Program-made: the position numbers and the translations under genes
From: Clavelina lepadiformis
Taxonomy: Eukaryota > Chordata > Ascidiacea > Aplousobranchia > Clavelinidae
Assembly: GCF_947623445.1 (NCBI RefSeq)
Contig: NC_135246.1
Coordinates: 12,259,856 to 12,323,855, forward strand
DNA length: 64,000 nucleotides
Direction of reading: 5' to 3'
The notes under the pieces: generated by a model
What the model saw: only the letters and a program-made list of their open reading frames with translations
Told to the model about the DNA's origin: nothing
The model's database searches: none
In this document: one piece after another, positions 38,190 to 50,900 of the stretch
Layout: each line of letters starts with the position of its first letter
Numbering within the stretch: the stretch's first letter is position 1

Positions 38190-39420
38190 AACTTCAATGA
38201 ACTTTCAGGATGCACGAAGGACACTGAAGCGGAATGGACGCTGATTAAGTCCGCGGTCCTATAGCATCTGTCACAAGTGCTTGCGGGCGGAAACGGTTCG
38301 GTTTGGCGAGAAATAGTGAGAAAAGAACCCCATAGTTAAAGAAGTCATTCGAGCAAAGAAGGCTGCTTACAAAGACTGGCCCCTTGACAGGTCTTCATCT
38401 CCTTTACGAGCTCGGTATACTGAGGCTCGAAAAGCTGCGGCACAGACATTGAAACAGCCCAAAGAGCAGACTCGGAAGGAATTTGGACAAAAGTTGTAGT
38501 CGGACTACAGAACGGCTAATAAATTATTTGGGAAATTCATCCGCATATTGTTGGACAAGAAGTCATCAACTACAAATTCTATTAAAAACCAACAGGCTGA
38601 CCTCGTAACCAAAGAGGATGACATCCTTACCAGAAGGGGAAAATATTTTAAAGATGTATTGAACCCTGTCGCTGAAACATCAACTAACACACAAACAATA
38701 TATTTCGGAGAAGAAAGTAATCTCACTGAGGCCGAAGTTACCCAAGCTGTAAGATCCTTAAAAGCTAGAAAGACGGCGGGATATGATGAAATCCGATCTG
38801 AAATGTTGAAGGCCATGAACCTAGGAGGAATCTTCTGGCTGACCCAAGTGTGTCAAGCGGCATGAAGTTCAGGTAAAACACCAAGAGATTAGCAAATGGA
38901 TGTTATCATTCCAATACACAATAAGGGTGGCAAGGAAAGGTGTTCTAATTATAGGGGCATTTCTCTGCTTAGTCTACCTTTTCAACTGTCTTGAAAAACG
39001 ATGCCGTGAAATTGATGAGACACAACTTGAGGACACACAGGTTTTCTTCCCTATCGGAGAACAACGAATCGAATTTTCACTCTTAAGAAAATTTTCGAAA
39101 AATCTTGGGAATACGTAAAAGATGTCTACGCTTACTGCGTTGATCTCCAAAAAGCATATAGTGCAAAATTCTCAATTTTGAAGTCAGTTTTCCTTCCTAT
39201 TCTGAAGTATGGTCATGAATCTTGGATAATGACCGAAAGAATGCGCTCACGGTTAAAAGCTTCAGAAATGATATTTTAAAAGGAGTTTAAACGTTTTTGG
39301 TGTAACGCTACTTATAGATCAAATGTGCTGCATAAAAAAATCGTAATTAAATTAATCGATGGGCAAAACAAAGAAAAAGTATGGCCTAAAGCCCTAAAAC
39401 AATGAGGTCTAGCAGGTCAA
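38190..39420 (+). pseudogene. Broken non-LTR retrotransposon reverse transcriptase (RTE-like)
   Basis: Sense-strand pieces appear in order: a linker ending in NQQADLVTKEDDIL; VRSLKARKTAGYDEIRSEML (finger region); CSNYRGISLLSL (RT core); FEKSWEYVKDVYAYCVDLQK; and SVFLPILKYGHESWIMTERM (C-terminal region). Stops and frameshifts separate them, and the YADD core is missing. It is a dead, internally deleted LINE. The clade is an estimate from the RT motifs. Confidence 0.8.
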
Positions 39421-39474
39421 GAATGGCGTAGGAGCCCAACATAACTACTACAGCAAAATAGGCCACAAACAGTA

Positions 39475-39585
39475 GTAGCCTTAGGGTGAGGCGAGCGAGT
39501 CAGTCGCCTTCAGCCCCCTCCAAGGGGTCCTTCTTGTTAGTGTATACGCGCTCTAATAGAAAAATCATTGCATACGAGTATTATT
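39475..39585 (+). repeat. Dispersed repeat, copy 1
   Basis: The stretch containing CCCCTCCAAGGGG and GTATACGCGCTCTAATAG aligns, gapped, with 42625-42735 (CCGCCTCCAGGGGG, GTTTACGCCCTCTAAA). It directly follows the LINE wreck and could be its 3' tail. Confidence 0.5.
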
Positions 39586-40200
39586 GTTAACTTTTTCGGG
39601 TATTGCATTTTTCAGTATTGTTATTGTTAACTTGGTCGCAGTTCTTCAGGATAGGAGTCATTCACTGGTTCATGCTAATTAGCAATTTGAAGTTTTGAAC
39701 TGTATTTAGAATAAGGGAAAGCTGTATAAATCCAACCTTCGTGAAAATTCATCTCCTAGTGCTCTGAGATTTCTTTCATATAGATTGATGTTCAAACGCT
39801 CACGTGATTTAAGGCATCTTGCCAAGACAAAGAAAATGTTGTATTCTCTGTTGGCAAGCTTCTGAGGTATCAGGCGCTCGATAGCTACAAAGGAATGAAG
39901 GGTGTGAGATGTTGGGGCCCTAAAGGAACATTGAGGGAGCCATAAACTGATAAGAAATGCACAAACAAGTCTCAGGTAGTTCGTTTTGGGACAGAAAACC
40001 CAACATTTTATGCATTTTAGACTATAATGTAAACACAATTTTTTCCGGGGGAGTCCTGACCTCGGATGCTTTAGGATAGATTGCTACGTCTTCCGTAATT
40101 TTGGGAACCCTCAAACGAAGTTGATCCGTACGAGATAAGCAATGGGAATGGAAACCGTTAGTTTTACAGAGTTGCTCTTTATGAGGTCATGTAAAATTTG

Positions 40201-40577
40201 CAGGCTTGTCCATGGGAAATGTCCCATGGGATGGGATGGGATGGGACAGCACGAATTGCAATTCCCATGGCATTGAAAATTTGCTAAATGAGCACAGTGA
40301 CTCGGAATATGAGTACCAATGATAATAAATTGTCATAGATAGACAACTTTTCTGAACTTTAAAGTTAACAAAGTCAATAAATTTTGTCGTTTTGTATCTC
40401 TCTTTGTACATGTAGTCAATTCTAATAGACATTAGACTTAAATTTCCATAAATTTAATAACATTTATTGAATTGTATTTTGATGGGATGGCATGGGATGG
40501 GATGGGATGGGACAGGCATGAATTGCTATGGGATGGGATGGGATGGGACAGAAAAAAATGTCCCATGGACAAGCCTG
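40201..40577. mobile_element. hAT-type miniature element rich in GGGAT repeats (377 bp)
   Basis: Terminal inverted repeats CAGGCTTGTCCATGGGA are exact over 17 bp. The 8-bp target duplication AAAATTTG stands at 40193-40200 and 40578-40585. Tandem ATGGG arrays near both ends (about 40226-40247 and 40482-40549) make up the subterminal regions. No coding capacity. Confidence 0.9.
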
Positions 40578-41536
40578 AAAATTTGTGATGCAAAGGATGT
40601 TTAATTTTAGAGTTTCTATTCATTGAGGTACAGGGGTTATTTTCTTTAAAGGCTTCTAGGACTTTATTTTCATGATTATGCTGTTTGCATATTTTTAGTT
40701 AATTTTTAAACTCAATTTTTTCCGATGTATAACTTACAATGATTTAATTTTACGTGTTTATATTTCCACTCTAATGAGTGAAATAATGTAACCTAATAAG
40801 AAACTTGTTAGTTGTTTTATGTAATAAATAAGTTAAATATTTCTATTTCTGCAGTCGGAGTACGTCTGCACCTTTTGGTAATTTTGAGATGTGTATCTTT
40901 TTCTTTCAGCTGATGCAGTTTTGCGTCCCATTGTACAGTAAAGGTTTATAGTTAGAGGAAAACCTGACGTTTATAGTTATCGTAATATCTGTACATAAAT
41001 TATTCTATACCTATATGTATCACGGGTGATATCCACCAACATAGCTCGATTGGAAAAACCCTGGACATATTCAAGAGCAACATAAAAGCATACAAAAGCG
41101 TTTGTCGGTTTGTCATCGTATTGTTTTCGTAATGATACTGTGGCCGACTGCTTTAATAAGAGATAAAGCTGCCCGAAATAACGGAGGCTATAATTGCCTT
41201 CTTAAATTGTTGAAGGTTGCAAGTTCATCTCGGTACTGCACGTGCTCAGCAGAACAAAAAAAATAAAAAAAACTGATAAAACTTCTTTTACGAACTGACA
41301 AACATGATTTAAAGCATTGTATTCTGAAGTCAACAAAGTTGGAAACGCAAGGGTACATAAAGAAAAGTAATTAACGCAAGAATGAAAGTTAAGGACGAAA
41401 ACGGAAAGTTAAAGGAAAATGTCCAAAACCGTGGGGCGTAACGCCACAATACTACACTTGTCAAACACAGAAAGCTAAAGAAAAGGGCCCTTGAGCTTAC
41501 GATATTTGACCGAGTTGGGCGTTATTGTCTCTCCAC

Positions 41537-41774
41537 CAACGTTCCCTCTAATTTTTCACGAGTCTGAGCAAACACACTACCTCCCTGAGCGGTCCCTTGG
41601 ACTACTGTGAGCAACATCAGACGTGCCACGTGCGCACTGTGGCCATTATTATGCGTTTATTTCATTTTCAATTCAGGTTGGATTTTTTTCTTGTGCGCAG
41701 CACAGATTTTCTGTGCGCGGAGACCGTGTCAGCAGTGCGCATTTGCGCACGCGCGCAGCTTAGAGGGAACATTG
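41537..41774. mobile_element. hAT-type miniature element (238 bp)
   Basis: The left end is CAACGTTCCCTCTAATTTTT and the right end read inward CAATGTTCCCTCTAAGCTGC. The 8-bp duplication CTCTCCAC stands at 41529-41536 and 41775-41782. The interior is GC-rich with repeated GTGCGCA motifs. CAATGTTCCCTCTAA ends are a widespread hAT terminus. Confidence 0.9.
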
Positions 41775-42082
41775 CTCTCCACTTGTTATATTTTTAACGG
41801 GTGCTGTAATGACTCCTCCCAATGCCAAGGTCAAACCACTGACTTGTATGCTCAGTGACTAAATTAAGTTCTTTATTGACCAAGGTCAAACAGTTGAATA
41901 AATCAGATACCACAAACACAACAAAATTGCTTCAGCTGTTTATCACATTGAAAATTCCTTTACACCTTCAGTAACAAGCTTTAACGAAATCATTTCTGCT
42001 TATTAAGATTTTTAAATGTATATTTACAAGCTACTTGAAATGGTATAGTTTATATGCCTATACTTGCTGTAGTGGCTTTAGG

Positions 42083-42620
42083 CATAGGTTTGGGCAGTAC
42101 CGCGGTACTATAGCACCGAATTACTGTACCGCGGTACTATAGCACCGAATTACTGTACCGCGGTACTTTTTCAGTACCGATACCGGTACCGTAGCTACTT
42201 TTGAAAAAAAGTACCAAATCTCTGTACCGAATTGATTTTTTCAAGAAATTTCAATCGGTCCCGGTACTCAGTACTTTTCACGTAATAATTTCAAAGTTTT
42301 AACAAGTATGTTTTTAAAAATACATGTTAATTAATCCTTAATGCTAATTTTAGCATCTGTTGATCTTTTCCTATCTAGAAATGTCAAGTAAAACTGCAAG
42401 CCATTAACGTGACATGTGTTTTGACCTGGAATAACCTTTACCGGGGGCATATGAGCGGCAAACATTGCATTCGCAGCAGCATCTTTTACACAAAAAGTAC
42501 CGGTACCGAGTACCGACCTATCTTTTTAAAATAGTACCGATAACCGGAACCGTATATTTTTTTACCAAAAAACGGTACCGTTACGGACGGTACTTTAAAA
42601 CTATTGACTGCCCACCTCTG
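42083..42620. mobile_element. hAT-like element built of GGTACCG-type repeats, copy 1
   Basis: The right end read inward is CAGAGGTGGGCAGTCAATAG and the left end CATAGGTTTGGGCAGTACC. The flanks GCTTTAGG and GCTTAGGA are near-duplicates differing by one base in length. Subterminal zones hold many GTACCG / CGGTAC repeats on both sides. Confidence 0.7.
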
Positions 42621-42624
42621 GCTT

Positions 42625-42735
42625 AGGACAGGTTATGGCAAGCGAAACGGTCGCGTCGGGCCCGCCTCCAGGGGGACCGGCTGTCTGTGTTTACGCCCTC
42701 TAAAAACAAACATTGCAACGCATATTATAATTATT
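42625..42735 (+). repeat. Dispersed repeat, copy 2
   Basis: Counterpart of 39475-39585, lying between the two GGTACCG-type elements. Confidence 0.45.
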
Positions 42736-42749
42736 AAGTGAATTAATCG

Positions 42750-43235
42750 CAGTGTTTTGGGACAGGACATGGCTCAAGTCATACTGTATTTAAAGAGCTG
42801 TATTGACGCGAGTCAGTGACTCAGCTCGAGACTGACTCACGTCAGTTTTTGCAAAGACTTGATTTGACTGAGCAAACTTTCACACTTTAAGGTTTTGAGA
42901 AGTTTGTTTTTTAAAATTTCATTTTATTAAAACTTAATGCCAATTTTGCGCTTTTTTGTTCTTTATTTATCTAAAAATGTCTGCTAAAGTCGCAAAGAGT
43001 GAGTTCACATATTTTTTGACCTGAAGTAACCTTTAGCGTGGTTGTAATATCTGCAAACAATTGCACTTGCAATAGGATCCGCTGTACAAAAAGTACCGGT
43101 ACCGTGTACCAGCAAATTACCGAACTACTTTTTTGAAATACTGCCGGGTACCGGAACCGTCGGTGTATTTTTTGCCAAGTACCGGTACCATCACCGACGA
43201 TATACTTTTAAAGTATCGACTACCCTCCACTGCGG
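42750..43235. mobile_element. hAT-like GGTACCG-type element, diverged copy 2
   Basis: Its interior (about 42870-43110) follows the order of copy 1: a TTTTAAAATT stretch, CTTAATGCCAATTTT, ATCTAAAAATGTC, then AAAAAGTACCGGTACCG. It ends with ACTACCCTCCACTG, a variant of the copy 1 terminus. No matching target duplication was found. Confidence 0.55.
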
Positions 43236-44926
43236 AGTGCTAAAACTGGTTTCAGCGTAATAGCATGAAAGTCAGAAACTTAATTCGTAACTTAACTTAG
43301 GAACTGTTTTGTGGCCATGCTAACCTACCATCTTATAGCACAATTCTATTATTGCTATCTTGCATGTTTTAAGCCCATTTTTATGTGTAAATGTAGCGCC
43401 AACTGCTGCCACAAGTTAAAATCGATGAACATAATTATTTTCTCTTTCGCATTCTGATTGGTAAAAGACTTTACCCAATTTTGAGCACCATTGCGCCACT
43501 GCTGAAAAGCGTGTTGTACAGGTAAAGATTTATTGATATGATTTTCTCGGTTGATAATAGTTTAATTAATCAATTACGCTAATATTGGCAGGTAGTTACG
43601 AAGCAGACACTCAATGATGTGTATTTGTATTGTTAATTTTTCACTATTCACTGTGGGGAGCGAAAAGTATTGTGCTAACCTCATTGTAGAATGGCGACAC
43701 AAGGTGTTTGTGTGTGCAAATGTTCTGATAACTGTTTTATCCAATTTATTAGCGGGCGTCCACTTCCAGATGATTTTATCTGCCTTACTGTACCTACTAG
43801 TATACTAGATTAACTAGAAGGTCACATCTTATATGAGTGGCACGCTTTCCGCAGTGAATTATTTATTCTTATGCGTGTAAGATGAATTTCATTACAAATC
43901 ACACACTAACTCAAACAAGAGCTTGAGATCATGTATTATGACCACAAACGATTAGTTAATGAAAACATATGAGCATTTCGATATTGAATTTTCACTACAC
44001 TCATACACTGTGTTAACAATATTCAAAAATACAACTTGTTCGTTTATTATTACATAAAACAACAAATGACAACATTAAGATGACGAATTTATCTCTTAAA
44101 ATGAACATCACAGCTATAGACAAACCACAGGACATGTATAAATTCTACATGAGTATTTCGCAAGAATTTGATAAGGAATGAGTGAAAATGATGAAACACA
44201 GTAGTAGTACCGTATTCGTATTTAAGTACTTTTGAGTAATTTGTTATATTGAGCCACTTGTAATGCAAAATTATGTCAGTAATTGACAACATAGGTGTGG
44301 AGAATTAAACCAGAGATCCCCAGTCTTTTTTAGTTTCCATGAAATGCTGCATTTAACTCACAAAATACTTTGGGAATCAAATAATTATCTTTTTGTAGGT
44401 TTCGCACCTCTGAAAAGGTCGGCTTGGTTGGGGTTGTGAGCACCCTTCATGTGAAACCCTGAGTTAGCCCAAAGTCACAATTCCGAAAATACATTAAAAA
44501 TACCAAAAGTTACATTTAACTTTTACAAAACGACTACCTTGTAAAAGGCAAAACTAGGTTACAAATGAAATAGTTCTGAGCTCATGCTATTCGCAGACTT
44601 AGCAAAGAAGATTATGCTAAGACCCGCTACAAGCATCAATCCAATGAAAAACTTAATAACCTATAGAGGTTTGTTGGATATATCATACCAAGATTGTCAA
44701 ACACTATACAAGGAGTATGACTCAGTAACAATTGTGATTGCGAAACCATGACTTTATTATGATTTATTCTTTCAGTGTGTGTTAACAAAGTGCCAATTAA
44801 CCCAGAGCATGAGTAAGAGACTATGGAGTTCTTTTCAGCATTTGGTCAGCTACAAATCTGAATAAAGAGGCCATGCATGCATGCGACTAGTTGCGATAAG
44901 CTGACAGTGCTTCTTCATAAAAGCCT
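43236..44926. other. 3' flank of Lifeguard copy 2; nothing else recognised
   Basis: A minus-strand AATAAA (plus-strand TTTATT at 44763-44768) about 160 nt past the stop codon is a good polyadenylation-signal candidate. The rest holds no recognisable gene. Confidence 0.45.
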
Positions 44927-47900
44927 TCAATTGTTGCTAAGACCGACAATCTGCAAGATGAATAGGAAAATGTAGACTACGTCTATGTAGAGGTTGAGGG
45001 CTCCATAAATATACTCTTCAGGGTCTAATTCATATCTTTTCCCTCCCATTACCAGTTGTACGTCAAATGCCAGATACTGCAAAAAAGTAAAAACTCAAGA
45101 AATGGGTTTGTTCACATAATATGCTTCGGCATATTTTAACCAAGTGCACCGGTACAGTTCACTTACTTTCTACCTTCAAAGTATTTTGATAGTTTTAATG
45201 TGGTTATGATATTGATGTAACAATTCTACTTTTGTGTACTAGTCTTTAAAAACTAACCAGGGTAAACAGCAGTGCTCCAAGAGAAGCATAAACCACTTGC
45301 AAGTACTGTAAAATATAGAAATTATTAAAGATGAGTTTTAAAATCAACAATAATGGTTAAACTTTTACACTTATAAAAAAACCGTTAAAAAGCATCATAA
45401 TGATCATTAAAATAAAATCTTATACAGCTTTAGATAAATTTTCTAAGAAACTACATATCCACACCTACCCAGGAGTAAAAATGGGTAAAAATAGTGATAA
45501 TTCCAAAAAGGAATAGAACCATTGAAAGCACAAAAAGAAGACCAGAACACTTGGTGAAGTCAAACTTGGTCTGCATTGAGAAAAGAACGATAGCCAAACA
45601 GACACCCTGCACAAGAAAGTTGAAATTACTAAATGCAAAAAATTAGTCAATTAGGTGCACAAGTAATGATTACTGGCGACCTGCACTTAATGTAAATAGA
45701 GAAAACATAAGTTATAACTAGGGCAACCAGTTTTTTGACCTAAAAATTTTAAATTTTGACCTTAAAATTTGCAAATTTTGACCTCATTTTGACCTAAAAA
45801 GGTTGCATTTTGACCTTATTTTGACCTAAAACGTTTACATTTTGACCTTATTTTGACCTAAAACGTTTAAATTTTGACCTCATTTTGAAAAACGCTATAC
45901 TGATAGTCTCTACACTGTCTACAGCAACTTCTAGTCTAAAGCTGCATTTAAAAATGACAAAATGCTTTTCTAGTGTTGACTTTTTTTTCGTTTTTGCGCA
46001 TTAAGATTGACAACTTGCAGTTTCAAACGCAATGCCGTCACATCGTGACGTCACCAAACGCGCTGAAAAGCCTTCCCTCTCTTTGTGGCTTTGGTTCCAA
46101 GTAAAATTTGCGGGACTGGAATTGTTTGCGGTACAAGAAAAGAGAAAAACGGAAGAATAATATTACAAACTGGTTACAAAATTACAAGTTTAATAGATTT
46201 TGACCTAAAAAAAAGACCTAACGAAACAATTTGACCGTATTTTGACCTAACGTAACATTTTGACTTTATCTGACCTAATAACTTCTATACCACACGTCGT
46301 ACAAAGCTGAAACTTGTTTTGTGCTTGTTTCATAGCATTCTGAGCAGGTAAAAAAAATTGACCATATTGACTTTTGGTTGCCCTAGTTATAACCAATGAA
46401 AACAATACATGACCATGAGACTTAAGCTTACAAGAGCTTTTATTGCTAAAGTAATTGCTTTAAACATAGTACTTACAACTGTAATACCCAATGCTATCAC
46501 AACAGCTTTGGTATCATAGAAACTTGCTATAGTTCCAACCATGTAAGAGAGGGCCAATGTCTAAAAATCACAAAAAATTTCATTAGCAGTTAAATATAGC
46601 ATCACCATTGAAACGATATCAACTTCCTGTTGTAATTCAAACACAATAGCACTGGTTAAATCAAACAGCGGTTTGAAGTAACCTTTCAGAATTTGGAGCC
46701 ACATATTTCTGCATTTGTCAACAATTTAACAAGCGATAATACCAAAATGTAGCAGCATGTAATTATAGAATACAGACGTACTGTACATGGGATATACCAT
46801 AATTTGGGAGTTTGATGGTGCTATATAAAAAATAATTAAAACCTTTATCACATATACACATATAAATACAGTAACTGCTTATAATCTTATTGGATGCATC
46901 ATACCTGGATTTAAAACCAGGAGCCATCATAAACGGTTTGGCAACAATTGAAAACGTACAATTCTAACTCTCTAACCTTGTAACTCGTAAATTCTGGATT
47001 ATAATTGTCAAGATATACCTTATAAACAACAATGTACTTACAAATCCTATAAGTAGAACGATATTGATTGGGTGTTTTCTTCTTACATTTCCACAGCACA
47101 CAAGGATGATGTACAAGACAAAGAATACACCACTGCAAAATAGAAGCAGTTTTTTTAAATATAATGTGTATGCATAGTGTAAAATACCATAAATGGAGTC
47201 TCTATGGTACATGTACATACAATACATCCTATGTGCATATAAAACACATTTATGGGAGTTTGTATTGTTTAATATGTGACACCTATGTACTAAATTTATG
47301 ACGATGAGTCAAAAAAGTATAAAGTGTTTAAAGATTTAACACCAAATATAGCAAACAAATCTAGAAAAATGGTTTGTTGTTGATTGTGAGGTCACAATGC
47401 AAAACGACAATGTGTAGAGGTTGGTGATCGAATCAAATATTGGTGTAACCTTGAGTATTTTCTATTAGTTTTGGCATTAGAGTATGTGATAGAAAGCATA
47501 TGAGTTTTACATCAAGGGTATTTTAGGTTTTCTATACATAAAGACATATATAAATAAATATATATATCTGCAATTTACTCAGTCTGTCACAGATGAGAAA
47601 GGCTTTTTAATGGAGGCGTAACGTCAAACTTTCACTGAAGTTAGAACTTGACACCATGCTGGTTTTAAAGCGCTTTGATTACAAACCCAGGGGCTGCGTC
47701 AGAGGCGAAAAGTTGGCCCCAGTCCCTTTAATCTCACCCAGTTTTTCGAGAGTAGGTGGAAAAAAGGAAAGCTTCCGTAGCAACGCGGAAACTAGCCTGA
47801 AATTTGTTTAACTTTTCACGATTACTGGAGGTAGGCTGGATCAATTTCGACAATTAAATTATTTCTAACACAGCAAGACATTCTTCTCTCCAAGTGTGTA

Positions 47901-50900
47901 ATCGCCTTTCTTTTATCTACAGTGATAAGTTGAAGAATTGAATATTGAATATTTGCAAGTTTAACTATTGCCAACAAAGCCACAATGAAGTCATAAATAT
48001 GACTTGATATACACTGCTGGTAGCTTATTTATTAGAAGACATAACGTAATGACAGTTGTGGTTTAAGATATGGACACAAATTCGGTTAACTGAAACTTAT
48101 GTTTGAAGTATGAGCATTACTCTTTTATTATGTGTTAGTTAGCGGATAAATAGGCCAACACATAAATGCGATACAGTAGGCTATAGCCCTAGGTATCACA
48201 TTTCAAATAATATATAACCACGTTATTACAATAACGGAAAGAAGTGTGTGTACTGATAACCGTTTGTGCAGAAACAAAATTTGCATCCATATTTGACTAG
48301 ATGACTGGTGAAAGTAATAGTGTTTGAAAACCCATAATAAAAAACATAATTTTCAGAAAATGGAATGTTAGCATTTTCAACGTATAATGAAATGCTTTGT
48401 GTTTTTGAACATGGACAATGCAATGTCTTTACATCATGGGTTCTTAACCGGTGGGCCACAGGAACATTTTGAGGTGGGCCATGTGCAGAGCTATTTGGAA
48501 AATTATAAAGTTGGTGAAAATTTTAGTTTTATTTAGTTGGTTACAATTTTGTAATGTCCGAATTAGCATTGTTGTTTGATCAAATTATATGATTTAAGTG
48601 ATAATGATTTATATGATTTTGTGTCGCCCAAAACTCCAGGTCCAGGTCCAAAACTTAGGTGATCAGCATTGAAAGTGGGCCACGAGCAAACGAAAGTGGG
48701 CCACGACTATAAAAAGGTTAAGAACCCCTGCTTTACATGATAATGCGACAGTGAAATTACTTATAATCAGTGTAACGTAGCAAAGGTGTTTTGCAATGGG
48801 TAAGAAGATGCAACATACTTCATGTGGAGATACTGCTGAACCAATAAAAGTAAATAAAATAACACAAATATAAAAAGGCAATCAGAAAAAGATCTTTTTT
48901 ATCAGAGGAAATTTGCCATCCAGGGGATGGCGGGGCCCTCTAGTAGATAGTATTTCTGTTAGTGGGCTGTACCAGTGTAAATTACCAGTATATTGTAACT
49001 ACAATACTTGGTCAAACACAATTACAACAATCAATTCAGTATGAATGCATATTATGGCAAACAACAATATATATTTCAACAATTGTGGTAAAACAGAGAC
49101 TTCACATTATGAAAGCATAATATATTATTACTAATTAGTAATTACCCAACTACGAAGTATGTAACTGTCGTAGCATGTGGTAAATTTTCCACACATATTT
49201 GACAATTCACTGCTTTACCATGAGATATTTACTGAGTAATTCTTTGTTTAGCATACTTACTGCCAAGTTTAATATAAGGTTCACATGTATTAGCATTAGT
49301 CACACTTTAAATAACCAGGAACTTACAAAGCAGCATAATAAAATCCTGGATATTTTCTGACGAATTCTCCCACAGCAGGGCTGAAAATACAAAATGGAAA
49401 CCAGTATATTTTAAATAGTTAAACATGTGGTGAAATCTTGCAATGCAACAAATTTCAATAAACTAAAGCAAATATGGTAAAACCTGGCTAACTCAAAGTT
49501 TTAAGATAACGCAAACTAATTCATCTAGATCCTTTTGCTTTCAGTTAATGAGCATCCAATGTAAGGAACAAATACACATTAACACTTACATAAATGTAAA
49601 GACGCATACAATTCCAAAAGTTACAAGTAGTTGCAATCCTAATGTCAGGAACACTTTTCGAATAAAAAGACGTCGAACAGTTTTGTCATCAAATGATGAC
49701 CTGCAAATTATTCCAGAAAAAATAGAAATATATAATTTGTCCATTTAAATATTATGCAAATCACATACTGTTTAATTATTCATGTATTAAAAACAGAAGC
49801 CTACCAATTAAACAGGTTAGTATGGTATGCACGTAACTCCTGCTTTCTATGTAAACCAATTTTGAATTGTGGGAAATTAGCCCTTATCAGTATGCGAGCA
49901 ATAATGATAATGTTTTATTAACTTGTGGAGCACCCATGATCGAGTGGTTAAGGTACTCAACCGTTAATAATCATCAATAGATTCAGGTTTGATGGTACAG
50001 GTCATGAGGCCACATTGTAAATATTTTAAAACTTATCTTTCTTTCTAAAACTCATTTTCCTGTTATCTTATGTAACATGGTAACAGCATAATAGTGAAGG
50101 CAAAAGGTTATTAAAGGAAAACTGGCCACTCCACTCTGCTTCCATTAGCTCAGGAAAATGAGAAATTAAACTTCGCTTCTCCAAAGCTTGGACCAAGAAT
50201 GGGACCCGCCTGTACTTTTTTTAATCAAGCTTAATGTGATCTATTACAAAATTTACAGAACACTCACCCAACAGTAAAACCTTCCCCATCAGCAGTTGGA
50301 TTATGTGTTTCAGGTGGAGGTGCTGACTGATACGTAGGCTGATGAAAAGCTCCTTCTGCAAATATAAACGCAAAGTCAAGGTTAAAAAATACAATAGTCC
50401 ATCTATGATGAAAACATATGCTGAAAGTGTATCAAAAAAGTATTGCTTCTTATGATATGATATTGTTAATTTTTTGTTGACAGTTTTAAATTGCGCCCAT
50501 AAACATTATTACTAGTTAAGCTAAAAAGACTTCGGCCTAAGTCAAAAGTCATGACATGACTAATACTTTGTTGACAGTTTTATGTCCATAAAGATTAGTT
50601 ATCATTTAAGCTAATATGACATCAGATCATGTTAAAACTCATGACATGAAAACATGTGTTCTACATGGTAAAAATGGAATGTGCAAGGACATATACCCTA
50701 TACACATTTTGTTCTTCAAGATAGCACATAGAGAAATATACACAAATCACCAGTAAGGCGGCAACTGAAGTATCTATAAAATCAGGACTTCAAATACTGA
50801 TAACATCCAATGGTGTAAATTCAGACAGCAGCTGTTTCAGGAAGCATTTTAAAATGGATTAAGCTTGTCTTTGATTTTGACATAATTGAGTAAAATAAAT

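Noticed and set aside
38548..38865. A 105-codon frame as a host gene
   Set aside because: Its sequence is the finger region of a LINE reverse transcriptase and flanking pieces continue the same enzyme in broken frames.
49934..50000. A functional tRNA gene (Leu/Ser type)
   Set aside because: The A-box-like segment is good, but the B box is degenerate and acceptor and T stems do not pair, so it was scored as a SINE head or relic.
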